Positions 42,322 through 50,708 of a stretch of DNA of 64,000 nt are shown here, piece after piece. How positions within the stretch are numbered: position 1 is the stretch's first letter; each line of letters starts with the position of its first letter. The notes under the pieces were generated by a model, which did no database searches, was not told the DNA's origin, and saw nothing but the letters and a program-made list of their open reading frames with translations. Source of the DNA: Methylocystis sp. B8 (GTDB lineage: Bacteria > Pseudomonadota > Alphaproteobacteria > Rhizobiales > Beijerinckiaceae); contig NZ_VBTZ01000003.1 of assembly GCF_005771425.1 (NCBI RefSeq), positions 248,001-312,000 on the forward strand, written 5' to 3'. Both the position numbers and the translations under genes were made by a program.

Positions 42322-42411
42322 CCGCAAACGCGGCGAGTCCATCATCGTCGAAGACGCCGGCGGGATCGCGCTCGCCTATGTCTACTTCGAAGACGAGCCG
42401 ACCAGGCGGTG
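42322..42411 (+). pseudogene. 'IALAYVYFED' small gene, frameshifted fragment
   Basis: In one frame the sequence reads RKRGESIIVEDAGGIALAYV then YFEDEPTRR and a TGA. The upstream PLR start is in another frame, and the C-terminal AVAQTIARA part follows in a third (VEQTIARAMT at about 42447-42480). Frameshifts therefore break the gene in at least two places. Confidence 0.65.
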
Positions 42412-42583
42412 ACTCGTTGGTCGCCTCTCTGGAGCCGACGCCAAGGCCGTCGAGCAGACGATTGCGCGGGCGATGACGGTAGCGACAAAGTCGAGCAACT
42501 AAAATTTTACGGAAGCGGCAGACGATCATTCGTGGCCTAACGAGCGCCAAAAATGGGCGCAACGCGGTCAAACGGAGTCGCCT

Positions 42584-42733
42584 ATGCAACGCATTGTTTC
42601 CACCTATAGAGCCCTCGCTGCGTCGTCTGCGATTGGCGTCTTTAGACAATTGCCGGCGCGTGTATTCCGGCGAGTCATGGGTGCTCCGACAGCATTCATT
42701 AACGTCATTGAGCGTTTCGCGATGAAATATTAG
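42584..42733 (+). CDS. Possible 49-residue basic peptide
   Basis: ATG 42584 is preceded by GGAG at a good distance. The product begins MQRIVSTYRALAASSAIGVF and ends VIERFAMKY; it is basic and amphipathic. A terminator follows 13 bases after the stop. The end resembles that of the 40-residue ORF at 39446. Coding status is tentative. Confidence 0.4.
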   Translation: MQRIVSTYRALAASSAIGVFRQLPARVFRRVMGAPTAFINVIERFAMKY

Positions 42734-42745
42734 GCATGCACACGG

Positions 42746-42784
42746 AAAAACGCCCCGTCGTTATATCCACCGTCGGGGCGTTCT
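42746..42784 (+). terminator. Hairpin terminator
   Basis: AACGCCCCG (42749-42757) pairs with CGGGGCGTT (42774-42782). It follows the 49-residue ORF and belongs to the AAAACGCCCC terminator type that recurs in this region. Confidence 0.65.
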
Positions 42785-43019
42785 TGGGTGACGGCTAACG
42801 AACGCTGTCAGCCTGCTCTCAGCGTAGGCGACAGATTCGGCGACTACTGCGGCGCGAAGTCATCACCGACGATCGCGTTGGCGGGCGACCCCAGAAAGGG
42901 AACTACGGGCCGCGCGGGCACGCGGTTGGTTCAACCATCGTTCAGAACTGGGCTGCGTGTCATCGCGTGAGAGGACGCGGCCATCTATGGAATTGCGAAC
43001 GTGTCAGCGGAGAACAGCG

Positions 43020-43181
43020 TTAACGTCCGCTCTTCCAGCTTGCGCACTTGCCGCTCGCAGTTCGGTATCCCGGACCGCCACGACATCCACACCCAGAGCA
43101 CGCGAACGCTTCCGTCACGAATGAGAGGGTTATCGCGAGTATGACGCAGGACCGAATTATGCTGCGGGCGTGAAAAGTCAT
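43020..43181 (-). CDS. Small Cys-rich secreted protein, 53 residues
   Basis: ATG 43181 has GGGGGC five bases upstream. A signal peptide (RSCVILAITLSFVTEAFA) is followed by CSGCGCRGGPGYRTASGKCA and a short end. The CRGGPGYR...GKC pattern occurs in small exported proteins of Rhizobiales; four cysteines in 20 residues suggest a disulfide-stabilised or metal-bound peptide. It follows the nuclease remnant on the same strand. Function unknown. Confidence 0.6.
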   Translation of the reverse strand: MTFHARSIIRSCVILAITLSFVTEAFACSGCGCRGGPGYRTASGKCASWKSGR

Positions 43182-43299
43182 TTTGCCCCCAAAATCGCGT
43201 AAAAACGGAGTAGTCGCCAACTATGCAACACAAAAAATACTAGAGCAACATCACGCGACCATTGGATCGTTGACGGGCTCGCCTACTGGCTGACGCAGG

Positions 43300-43801
43300 C
43301 TACAGGCCGCCTCGGTGATCTTTTCGCCATTCCCAAGGCGGTTGGGCATGACCTGCCCATATGCCGCGATGGTTGTTCCTGGCCTCCTGTTCAGCGCCGA
43401 TGTAGTCCGACGAATAGCGTCGATACGCGAAGGCATGGCCGCTTCTGACCAGCCAAAGCTCAACATCCTCGCCCCGGACCATACAGTCAGCGACGGTTCT
43501 TCCGTAGCGGTCAACATCCCTCTCTCGACACGACACGGGCGACTGTCCGATAAATTCGTCGAGAGCCATCGCTGCTTTTTTGTCCACAGCGGTAGGGCTG
43601 GTTCGCGGCGTCAAAACACGGCTGCCCCTTCTCAGGCGCGTCGACGCCGTGGAGGCGGATGCGCTGACCATGGATTTCGATCGTATCGCCGTCGACGACC
43701 GAGGCTCGCCCCATGATGTCCGCTAGGCAGACGCCAGAGAACATTGCCGTCAATGCAATGATGAGCGGACGCGCCAGCATGCCAATTTCCACCCTCTTCA
43801 T
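43300..43801 (-). pseudogene. Thermonuclease (SNase)-family gene with one frameshift
   Basis: The N-terminal frame (43801 to about 43580) has a signal peptide and GRASVVDGDTIEIHGQRIRL then HGVDAPEKGQPC, the start of an SNase domain. The rest (RERDVDRYGRTVADCMVRGE, ELWLVRSGHAFAYRRY, GIWAG) continues in another frame. The switch falls on a run of six A on the coding strand (T at 43576-43581); five A would restore one continuous protein of about 165 residues. The gene is either recently inactivated, affected by a sequencing error, or expressed through slippage. Confidence 0.8.
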
Positions 43802-43881
43802 GAAGCGCGTAGGTGTAGACGACTATCGGCTTCGGAAACGAGTCGGAATCGATCTAATCGCAGATGACACGGAACTGCGCC

Positions 43882-44088
43882 ATGTTCAAATGGCTTCATC
43901 GTCGCAAGCCGGCCGACCCCTTGGTCGAGTCCGACGCGCAGGCTCTTATCGAGCGTTTCGGAAAAGGCGCGCATCTTGAGGCGCACATTCGCCAGCGCGA
44001 AGCCAAGCACGCGATCGGTGGCAACCGGCCGCCGGGCCATTGGGAGCGGGTCAAGGCAGCGATCCAAACATTGCAAAATGGGCGCTAG
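43882..44088 (+). CDS. Hypothetical small protein, 68 residues
   Basis: From ATG 43882 the product starts MFKWLHRRKPADPLVESDAQ and contains LIERFGKGAHLEAHIRQREA and HWERVKAAIQTLQ. It is charged and helical, with no signal peptide. Proteins with this pattern (short basic start, then a helical DAQALIERFG segment) are common as unknown small genes in Rhizobiales. A longer ORF on the opposite strand (43798-44256) has a poor composition and is less likely. Confidence 0.55.
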   Translation: MFKWLHRRKPADPLVESDAQALIERFGKGAHLEAHIRQREAKHAIGGNRPPGHWERVKAAIQTLQNGR

Positions 44089-44252
44089 CGACAGGCCGAC
44101 CGGGCGCGTCACAGCGGGGGCATCACGCACTGGCTGGAAACGGGCACGGGTGGCGGGACGGTTGTAGGGCGCACGCAGCGTCTCGCCTGTTGTGATGAGA
44201 CATTTAATCCCGGCTTCGTCCGATCCCGAAGCATTGGCCGCAGATATTTTTG

Positions 44253-44696
44253 TCATTTAGGGGCAGGTAGCGTCTCTCCGCCAATTCTTCTGGCAATTGG
44301 GGTGCCAACATTGATTCCGGACAGATTAAAGCTGCCTGCATAATATTCGCATTGCGTGTTTGCTCCTATTGTTAAATACATATATCCGTCAAATCCTGAT
44401 TTTATGGGCTCTCCCGCCCTAGGCACCGGAATTTCTCGAGATTTATACAATACAATCAGCAAATCAATGCTTCCTGCCACTTGATAAAACTCGAGGTGCC
44501 TAAAATTGAACTCGCGCGTGTGAGAGGCGGAGTGCCAGCATCTCATTTTACATAGCGGCGCATCACTTCTCTGATCAGATTCAGGATTCAATACGCAGTC
44601 AACCACAAGCGCGGGAGTTGCTTCGTTGGCCGCTGCGCTGGCACACAAGACAAAAATATACATAAGACTTACTATGATTGTTGCAGGGCGATTCAT
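44253..44696 (-). CDS. Hypothetical secreted protein, 147 residues
   Basis: ATG 44696 begins MNRPATIIVSLMYIFVLCAS, a signal peptide ending near AAANEA. The mature part has four to five cysteines (VVDCVLNP, CKMRCWHS, TQCEYY) and beta-rich stretches. No known domain is recognised. Base composition is lower in GC than in the surrounding genes, which suggests it was acquired from elsewhere. Confidence 0.6.
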   Translation of the reverse strand: MNRPATIIVSLMYIFVLCASAAANEATPALVVDCVLNPESDQRSDAPLCKMRCWHSASHTREFNFRHLEFYQVAGSIDLLIVLYKSREIPVPRAGEPIKSGFDGYMYLTIGANTQCEYYAGSFNLSGINVGTPIARRIGGETLPAPK

Positions 44697-45116
44697 CGAA
44701 CGCATCGAAAAACTTGAAAGACATGGGGCCATCTCGAAAAATCTCCACTTTTAGGACGCCTGGGAGCGCTGCGCGCATCCAGGGCGACTGGCAGGCGCGG
44801 GCTATCATGGCAGGCGCTTGGATGGCGACAAAGCGCGACGCCCAGTCCCGCAGCCGTGGTGGATCGTCCGCCGGCGGCGACGGTGGCGGCGGCTCAACGA
44901 CGTTCGGGGCTTTCACCAGCCTGACCTCGGTCGGCGTCGACAGTGCCGGCGTCGCGTCTGTGACGCTCACGTGGGATGAATGAAATCGAAAAGGGCTCCG
45001 ATTAACTACACCTCATTCGCTGTTGCGGAGCAGACGTCGCTAGTGCTTGGCGATCGATGACAGCAGCGGCGTTCCTTGCGCTGGAAACGAATTTCGGCGC
45101 TCGCGTGATGTAGGTC

Positions 45117-45263
45117 TCAAAGCCGTCGCTTCAAATCCTCGGGCAAGAACCAATCGGCGAGATCGTTGAAGGGCCGCGAGCTACGCATGGCCCAACGCGC
45201 GAGCCGGATGCGCCAGATGCGGACGAAGAGCGCCCGGACGTTCGCATTGGCGGGGGCGGTCAT
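45117..45263 (-). CDS. Small basic protein, 48 residues, third gene of an overlapping operon
   Basis: Too short for the usual ORF cut-off. It begins MTAPANANVRALFVRIWRIR and ends ADWFLPEDLKRRL. Its ATG overlaps the stop of the 89-residue gene by 4 bases (ATGA), the same coupling as between the first two genes, which is the main reason to believe it. It is basic and rich in Trp/Arg. Function unknown. Confidence 0.6.
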   Translation of the reverse strand: MTAPANANVRALFVRIWRIRLARWAMRSSRPFNDLADWFLPEDLKRRL

Positions 45264-45529
45264 GCCAAACCCCTTTCCGCGTGGCGCAGTTCAAACTCTG
45301 CAGCGAACGCCGCATAAACCGCTTCCATCTGGTCACTAATATCGAGCGAAAGCTGAGACAGCGCGTCGGCGGAATTGTCGCCGATTTCATCGCGAACTCC
45401 GCAGATGGCGAGATGCAGCGCATAGATTCGTCTTTTCATGTCCGACAATTGGTCGCAATGGGTGTTATCCATAAGGCGACCTTGCACGGGCGGCTCGGCT
45501 GGATGCAGTTTCTTGCGCCTCTTGCTCAT
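45260..45529 (-). CDS. Hypothetical protein, 89 residues, second gene of an overlapping operon
   Basis: The product begins MSKRRKKLHPAEPPVQGRLM and continues with a helical part (RIYALHLAICGVRDEIGDNS, DISDQMEAVYAAFAAEFELR). It overlaps both neighbours by 4-base ATGA junctions. The predicted coiled-coil-like helices may mediate pairing with another protein. I do not recognise the family. Confidence 0.65.
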   Translation of the reverse strand: MSKRRKKLHPAEPPVQGRLMDNTHCDQLSDMKRRIYALHLAICGVRDEIGDNSADALSQLSLDISDQMEAVYAAFAAEFELRHAERGLA

Positions 45530-45969
45530 GACTGCGCCTCCCGTTGGATTACCGCAAGCGCATTGTGAACTGCGCCAAGCAATGGTTCGGGATAGTCCTC
45601 CCCCGGATCGCTATGCGGCCCTTCAAGATGCTCGGCGAGGAAGGCGAGCAGCGCCAATGCGCCTGCGAACGTCATCGGCCGTGTCGATAGGGCGGCTATC
45701 TCTGCGTCGAAATATGCCTTGTTCTTTTCGCTGAAAGCGTCCTCGGCTTCCTCTATGGCGTCTTGCGCTGCGTCCTCTTCGATTATGCGAATGCAGGCCA
45801 CGAGCGCTTCGTCGGCAAGCGCATTGCAGCGGCGTTGCTCGGCAATGGCGGCGAAGATCGGATCATCGCTCGCGACCGTGCCAGCGATGACGGGAAGTCC
45901 GGCGACCGGCGCAGCGGCGAGTCCGGCGAGCATGGCCCGCCGCGATGGTGTAATTGGTTTCTCAGCCAT
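45526..45969 (-). CDS. Hypothetical protein with twin-arginine-like leader, 147 residues
   Basis: The start MAEKPITPSRRAMLAGLAAA continues PVAGLPVIAG, a twin-arginine-type signal (SRR followed by a hydrophobic Ala/Gly stretch). The remainder is helical and acidic (RIIEEDAAQDAIEEAEDAFS) and ends LLGAVHNALAVIQREA. Such short proteins are frequent in phage-like or accessory stretches of Rhizobiales. It is the first gene of a three-gene set joined by ATGA overlaps. Confidence 0.65.
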   Translation of the reverse strand: MAEKPITPSRRAMLAGLAAAPVAGLPVIAGTVASDDPIFAAIAEQRRCNALADEALVACIRIIEEDAAQDAIEEAEDAFSEKNKAYFDAEIAALSTRPMTFAGALALLAFLAEHLEGPHSDPGEDYPEPLLGAVHNALAVIQREAQS

Positions 45970-46059
45970 GATGCGAAGTCCTCTTTGCGTTGTGGTTAGG
46001 CCGGGAGGGGGCTTGCCGCATACCTCGCCCGGCCGCTTGTCGGCGGTCCCTCTTGAAGA

Positions 46060-46329
46060 TCAGGCCGCGAACGATCCGGCGAGACGGCCGGAATGCGTGG
46101 TGTAGAGGCGGCAAAGCGGAAGGCGCTGCTGCTGGCCATCCGCAAAGCAGGTGCGCACCGGAAGCCCGATGTTGCTTTCATTGCGCAGGCGAGCCGCCTT
46201 GGCTTTCTTCCATTCAGCGGCAAGCGCCTTGGCGAACCATTGCCGATAGGAGCCGCCAACGCTTTGAACGCGCCAGCGGGCAGTGAAATGAGCGGCCTTC
46301 ATGATGGCGGAGCGGTCGAAGCTGGTCAT
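46060..46329 (-). CDS. Hypothetical protein, 89 residues, divergent from the HTH gene
   Basis: The N-terminus MTSFDRSAIMKAAHFTARWR with SYRQWFAKALAAEWKKAKAA resembles a family of small proteins in rhizobial prophages and accessory DNA (FDRS.IMK.AH). AGGAG lies about 10 bases before the ATG. The C-terminal half is less convincing. It is divergent from the HTH regulator gene, which may control it. Confidence 0.6.
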   Translation of the reverse strand: MTSFDRSAIMKAAHFTARWRVQSVGGSYRQWFAKALAAEWKKAKAARLRNESNIGLPVRTCFADGQQQRLPLCRLYTTHSGRLAGSFAA

Positions 46330-46348
46330 TGCAGGCGGCTCCTTTTGC

Positions 46349-46380
46349 GTGATACATATAGGATCATATTATGTGATACA
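46349..46380. promoter_or_regulatory. Direct repeats GTGATACA, candidate operator of the HTH regulator
   Basis: GTGATACA occurs at 46349-46356 and 46373-46380, 24 bases apart, in the AT-rich gap between the divergent 89-residue gene and the HTH regulator. Repeats on the same face of the helix in such a position commonly bind the local regulator. Confidence 0.4.
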
Positions 46381-46396
46381 AAAGGTGTCAAGCAAA

Positions 46397-46675
46397 ATGA
46401 TCCGAAAGGTTTCAGAGACGCCGTCAGCGCTGCTATCTGTTGCTCAATTGCGCGGCGCGCGGGGACTGTTAGGCTGGTCGCAATCTCAACTTGCCGAAGC
46501 GGCCGGTCTATCGCTGCCGACAATCAAGAGAACGGAGCTTGAGACAGTGAATGTCTCGGTTGATGCACGCGAAAAGCTGCGCGCCGCCCTTGAAAAGGCT
46601 GGCGTCGAGTTCATCGCCGAGAACGGCGGCGGACCGGGCGTTAGGCTCAAGAAGAAAAAAGCGAAATCAAAATAG
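46397..46675 (+). CDS. Cro/CI-type helix-turn-helix regulator
   Basis: 92 residues from ATG 46397. The HTH reads LRGARGLLGWSQSQLAEAAG followed by LSLPTIKRTE, the standard XRE fold. The C-terminal part KLRAALEKAGVEFIAENGGG then PGVRL is typical of short phage- or island-type regulators of this class and ends in a Lys run. It is divergent from the small operon to its left. Likely a repressor of the adjacent genes. Confidence 0.85.
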   Translation: MIRKVSETPSALLSVAQLRGARGLLGWSQSQLAEAAGLSLPTIKRTELETVNVSVDAREKLRAALEKAGVEFIAENGGGPGVRLKKKKAKSK

Positions 46676-46834
46676 GTGCTGCCCGGTGACTTGAGCCAGG
46701 TAGTGTCCTTATTAGCGCGCCGCTCCCAAGCGCTCACAAATTCGTGTGCATGCGGAAGACATTGATTTTGAAATTGCTTGTACGTTGGCAGGTTTTGTGG
46801 CAACTTCCCCAATGATTTAGATTGGGGCTCGGCC

Positions 46835-47413
46835 ATGCTTTGGGAAAACAGGATCGATAGCTATGTCTCCAAGACCGGCTTCCCGCGTAGTCTTTTTGCT
46901 TCAGAGGATGGGCGCGTTGTCGGCACCTGGATTATGGGCAACGACTACCGCGTTAAATCGGAATATTACGGCGGCTATCCCGCCGGATATTTGAAGCGCA
47001 TGAAGGCTCTATTCCCAGACAAGAAGCGCGTGTTGCACCTATTTAGCGGCAAGGTCGATATCGGTGTTTTTCCTGGGGATACTGTCGACATCAATCCGGC
47101 GCTGAAGCCGACGTACGTTGACGACGCACAGAAGCTAGAGCGCGTTCCACTAGCGAAATATGACCTTGTCCTCGCCGACCCGCCTTACAGCATCGAAGAT
47201 TGCGAACACTACGGAACGAGCATGGTGAAACGCAACACTGTCATGCGCGCGCTACAGCGGCTTCCCGAAGGCGCGCATGTTGTTTGGCTTGACCAAGTGC
47301 TGCCGATGTATCGGAAGGATCGCTTCGCCTTGGAGGCAACCATCGGTATGTGGAAAAGCACTAACCACCGATTCCGCGGCATTTCCATTTTTCGTCGAGC
47401 AGACCAGCAGTGA
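46835..47413 (+). CDS. DNA methyltransferase-like protein (DPPY motif)
   Basis: 192 residues from ATG 46835. RVLHLFSGKVDIG is a motif I-like SAM-binding region, VDINPALKPTYVDDAQ an acidic loop, and DLVLADPPYSIEDCEHY carries the catalytic DPPY of N6-adenine or N4-cytosine methyltransferases. It is small and has no target-recognition domain, as in phage and island solitary methyltransferases. No restriction gene is adjacent. Phage-type origin fits the HTH and small genes to its left. Confidence 0.75.
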   Translation: MLWENRIDSYVSKTGFPRSLFASEDGRVVGTWIMGNDYRVKSEYYGGYPAGYLKRMKALFPDKKRVLHLFSGKVDIGVFPGDTVDINPALKPTYVDDAQKLERVPLAKYDLVLADPPYSIEDCEHYGTSMVKRNTVMRALQRLPEGAHVVWLDQVLPMYRKDRFALEATIGMWKSTNHRFRGISIFRRADQQ

Positions 47414-47553
47414 AGCCTAAATCTTCAATCGCTCGCGAAACGAACGCAAGAATGCTTTTTTGAGCCTACTCTGGAAGCCGCCGCCCTTCGAATCCCAAGT
47501 CATGTATCGGAACAATTCTCCGATATGCGCATCATCGAATTTGACGACGCCAC

Positions 47554-47583
47554 TGTGGCAGGGGCGCCACACAACAAAACGCC
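47554..47583. repeat. TGTGGC-hairpin repeat, copy 3
   Basis: TGTGGCAGGGGCGCCACA then CAACAAAACGCC. The inverted repeat TGTGGC/GCCACA is perfect. Here no porin gene is on the left, but an SRAP fragment again follows. Confidence 0.75.
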
Positions 47584-47625
47584 TCGCTGCTACATCCATA
47601 GTCGGCAAGCTGCTATGCTCCCGTC

Positions 47626-47826
47626 ATGTGCGGCCGCTTCACGCAGCATCTGTCTTGGGACGAACTCCACTGGCTTGCCGGTTTGATCGGGCAACCGCGC
47701 AACCTGGCACTACGCTACAGCATCGCGCCGACGACGAGGATAGAAGTCATTCGCCCTGCGGCAGGTGGTAATGAGCTCGTTCCGATGCGCTGGCTCGTGC
47801 CAGCTTGGTGGAAGAAGCCGATTAGC
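47626..47826 (+). pseudogene. SRAP/YedK gene fragment (N-terminal 67 codons)
   Basis: MCGRFTQHLSWDELHWLAGL, then IGQPRNLALRYSIAPTTRIE and PMRWLVPAWWKKP match the intact gene at 59402, with one codon missing in MRWGLVPLWW. The catalytic Met-Cys start is intact and the leader TGCTATGCTCCCGTC is the same as that of the 41711 copy. Similarity ends after WWKKP; the protein would lack most of the SRAP domain, including the active-site glutamate and histidine. Confidence 0.85.
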
Positions 47827-47939
47827 GCTTCCCTCGCGCCCTTAGGCGGCATCTCAGGAGAAGATGTCAAATGTCAATTGGGGTAGACGGCTGGGTCCTC
47901 ATGCTCCCATGACGTAATAGCCGAGAGAAGAGAATTGCA

Positions 47940-48428
47940 ATGAAGGATATCGCTATGCCAGTGCATCAGCAGGTCCTCAAAAATCTGAGGACTGCCAATG
48001 AGGTCGCCAAGGAAGCGCTGGAATCTGGTCATCCGCCCTTTGGCGCAGTGCTTGTGGCGCCGGATGGCGAGACGGTGCTGATGAAACAGGGAAACGTGAG
48101 TTTGATGGACCACGCCGAAACAGTGATAGCACGGCAGGCATTTGTTAAGTACGACCCCGACTACTTATGGAAATGTACTCTTGTGACGACGGTCGAACCT
48201 TGCGCCATGTGCGCCGGAAACATCTATTGGGCCAACATCGGAAACGTGGTTTATGGCATTGATGAAATCACATTGAAGAAACTGACCGGTGCCGACATGA
48301 GAAACCCCACGATGAACCTGCCATCTCGCACAGTCTTCACGGCAGGGCAGAAGCCCATCAAGGTAGTGGGCCCCGTTCCGGAACTTGAAGACGAACTGCT
48401 CGCGCCCCACAGGGCCTACTGGAAATGA
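47940..48428 (+). CDS. Nucleoside/guanine deaminase (cytidine deaminase-like fold)
   Basis: 162 residues with the zinc-deaminase signature: HAET for the first zinc ligand and proton shuttle, and PCAMCAGNIYWANIGNVVYG for the PCxxC ligands. The N-terminal GHPPFGAVLVAPDG and C-terminal end resemble guanine deaminase and TadA-like nucleoside deaminases. It deaminates a purine base or nucleoside; the precise substrate is open. It stands alone between an SRAP fragment and the FecR-type gene. Confidence 0.85.
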   Translation: MKDIAMPVHQQVLKNLRTANEVAKEALESGHPPFGAVLVAPDGETVLMKQGNVSLMDHAETVIARQAFVKYDPDYLWKCTLVTTVEPCAMCAGNIYWANIGNVVYGIDEITLKKLTGADMRNPTMNLPSRTVFTAGQKPIKVVGPVPELEDELLAPHRAYWK

Positions 48429-48607
48429 AGCAGACTGAAGGGCAGAGATGAGTCATTCTGTCGCCTTCGCGAAGGCCAGCGCGCGCGTTGCGGCCTCAAT
48501 CTGCCGGTTTCCAGCAAACCATCCATTCTGATATCCTCGATCGGGCGGTTTCGATAATTTCGATTAGCTCAGGAGCGCTGAAGATCGCCAGCCGTTGGGA
48601 GGCTTAC

Positions 48608-49474
48608 GTGGACACGCGCAGATCAAAGGCGCTAATCTCCGGCGCGCTTATCGCCGCAGCCATAGCGTTCCCCGAGTCGGCACTGGCGGAAACTGTCGGC
48701 AATGTGGGCGCGGTTAATCAAACAGCGCATGGCACGCCACCTGGCGCCGCACGGCGTGCGTTGTCACTCGGTCTCGGCGTGCAGAAGCGCGAGCGCATTG
48801 AAACGAGCCAGGAAGGAAGCGCGCAGATTGTCTTCAATGACACCTCGACGATGACTGTCGGCCGCAGTAGCTCCGTGACGATCGACGATTTCGTCTATAG
48901 CGGCGGCGGCGGGCGCCAGGGCGTTTCACTGGCGAAGGGCGTGATGCGCTTTGTCGGCGGCGGCGTCAGCCATGGTTCCGGCGCGCAGCTTCGGACCCCC
49001 ACGGCGTCTATCGGCGTGCGCGGGGGAACGGCGATGGTGCAAGTTGGTCCATCCGGCACACTGGTCGTGCATCAATATGGCGTCACCGAAGTGGGAGGAC
49101 AGACCCTCACCCAAGCCGGATATGGCGCGTTCGTTTCAAACAACGGGCAAGTGTCAGAGCCTTTCCTTGTGCCGCCTGAAACGATTGCTAAAATGATCGC
49201 GGCCTTGGAGAGCGGCAAAAACCAGCATGGCGGCGCGGAGCGGGAGCCGACAAGCGAGGACGCGAATCTCATGCTCGGTGGAGCGCCTCCCCAAAACGTC
49301 GTGAGTCCGCCGGGGCTGGATGCGCTCAATCCATTCTGGGCCGGCAACGCGTTGGTGCAGAGCCAAACCAACGTACAGAATCAGCCTAACCCGTCGCCTC
49401 CCCCAGCCGAAAAGCCTTCCCCCGCCCCCGAGACGGTAACGGCGCCGCGGACATCAACTGGGCGCACGGACTGA
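48608..49474 (+). CDS. Secreted FecR-domain protein
   Basis: 288 residues from GTG 48608, which has a perfect GGGAGG 5 bases upstream; the ORF is open further 5' but without a site. A signal peptide (RSKALISGALIAAAIAFPES ALA) precedes a FecR domain (about 45-150) with RIETSQEGSAQIVFNDTSTM and LRTPTASIGVRGGT. The C-terminus is Pro/Ser-rich and disordered. Unlike classical FecR it has no membrane anchor for a sigma factor system, and no ECF sigma gene is near; such exported FecR proteins are common and of unknown role. Confidence 0.85.
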   Translation: MDTRRSKALISGALIAAAIAFPESALAETVGNVGAVNQTAHGTPPGAARRALSLGLGVQKRERIETSQEGSAQIVFNDTSTMTVGRSSSVTIDDFVYSGGGGRQGVSLAKGVMRFVGGGVSHGSGAQLRTPTASIGVRGGTAMVQVGPSGTLVVHQYGVTEVGGQTLTQAGYGAFVSNNGQVSEPFLVPPETIAKMIAALESGKNQHGGAEREPTSEDANLMLGGAPPQNVVSPPGLDALNPFWAGNALVQSQTNVQNQPNPSPPPAEKPSPAPETVTAPRTSTGRTD

Positions 49475-49607
49475 GCGTTAACGATCAATACATCATCAAG
49501 ACTGCTCGTCACGGACTATCGCGGCGGAGCCGCCGAACGGTCGATTGCGAGACCTTTGCACGGCGATGCTTTGACAGCATGTGTTTGGAAGCCACGCTCG
49601 CTGAAAT

Positions 49608-49890
49608 ATGATGGCTAACGCACCCGCCCTGCACGCAGACTACCGAACAGCATTGTGTCGCGCGTCCTGTCAGGAATGGACCGATCTGCCCTTTGCAGTC
49701 GCGCTCTTCGTCGGCAATGCGGCGAGCGTCCTGCTGCTCAATTGTCTCGTGCCTAGGATCAGCGGCCAGTTCGCTTGGTGGCTTCAGCCCGAGGGCTTGC
49801 AGGCGTCGAAGACGGATTTCGCCGAAGCGGCGCTGTTTGGCAACGCTCTACGCCGTGATGATCGTCCTCTTCTGGCGCCTGTTTTGACGG
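49608..49890 (+). pseudogene. C-terminal membrane fragment, frameshifted
   Basis: One frame reads LPFAVALFVGNAASVLLLNC then LVPRISGQFAWWLQPEG, two hydrophobic helices; after about 49840 the continuation (LYAVMIVLFWRLF) is in another frame and ends at a stop. The pattern resembles the C-terminal membrane part of antibiotic-biosynthesis-monooxygenase-type proteins. The N-terminal domain is missing, so this is a remnant. Confidence 0.5.
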
Positions 49891-49900
49891 GCAGAACAGG

Positions 49901-50257
49901 CTAGTCCGCTTTTGAGCAAAGTCCACTGATCGAACGACTGACTTTGCGTGCGGCTTTGTTTAACGCGTAGAGATAGACAGCTCCGTTCGCCCGATCGATA
50001 TTGCCGCCCTGAGTCTTCGGGCCATTTTTGAACACATAAAATTTCGTGTCCTTTTGAATCAGAGAAAATTTACTCTCAAAACTGTCAACGCCGTCCAATG
50101 TCACAGATTTATCGTTTATATCAATCCCGAATGGCTCAATGCGTGAATCGCTGGTCAGGCTCTTTCCTTCGCATCGAAGTCTCACCAGAGCGTCTTGCGC
50201 CATAGCAGATCCCGACACAAGGATGAAAGCAGCCGCTCCGAGTCTCACCGCTCTCAT
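49901..50257 (-). CDS. Hypothetical secreted protein, 118 residues
   Basis: GGAGGG lies 8 bases before ATG 50257. A signal peptide (MRAVRLGAAAFILVSGSAMA) is followed by a beta-rich mature protein (LRCEGKSLTSDSRIEPFGID, NGAVYLYALNKAARKVSR) with two cysteines. Small exported proteins of this shape are frequent in Rhizobiales. No function is recognised. Confidence 0.7.
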   Translation of the reverse strand: MRAVRLGAAAFILVSGSAMAQDALVRLRCEGKSLTSDSRIEPFGIDINDKSVTLDGVDSFESKFSLIQKDTKFYVFKNGPKTQGGNIDRANGAVYLYALNKAARKVSRSISGLCSKAD

Positions 50258-50464
50258 TCCCGTTCCCTCCTATTTTTGATGCGCTCTCATGTCGGTCGTT
50301 TGTGTCGAAAAGCCGGATCGCTCGTAACCATTTGTCATCATAAGCCCAAAACATACAACCGCGTCAGCCGGCGCAGCTCAATGAAAAGGGTTTCCAGAAA
50401 AAACATGCACAAATTGGCCAGCCTCGTTCCTCGGCGGTGCCGCGCGGGCAAGAGAGGATGAGAT

Positions 50465-50708
50465 TCATGAGCTCGGCGCAAAAGCGACTTTCACTGCTCT
50501 ACAGGAGCGCTGAGTGAAGAATATCGCGCTCGCGATTTGGTCCTTCCTTCAGACGGCCATGGCGCTAGCGCGACTTAAGCAGACGTCGACAGCTGCGATG
50601 GCACGGAGACCTTCGGAGCACCCAAGCGACACACTTGCCGACCGCACATCCCGCAGCTTCGGTTGCATGATTATTCACAGAAATGTCGAGACGATGCTCG
50701 CGCCATCA
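50465..50708. other. Intergenic stretch without a convincing gene
   Basis: The open frames here have no family similarity, no good ribosome-binding site and no conserved composition. The downstream promoter-terminator pair is listed separately. Confidence 0.4.

Noticed and set aside
44599-44985. Overlapping ORFs on both strands (Pro-rich minus ORF 44599-44970 and Gly-rich plus ORF 44723-44983)
   Set aside because: Neither has a recognisable domain and they exclude each other; I could not decide which, if any, is real.
38393-47583. The three TGTGGC hairpins as a CRISPR array
   Set aside because: Copies are kilobases apart without regular spacers, and no cas gene is present.
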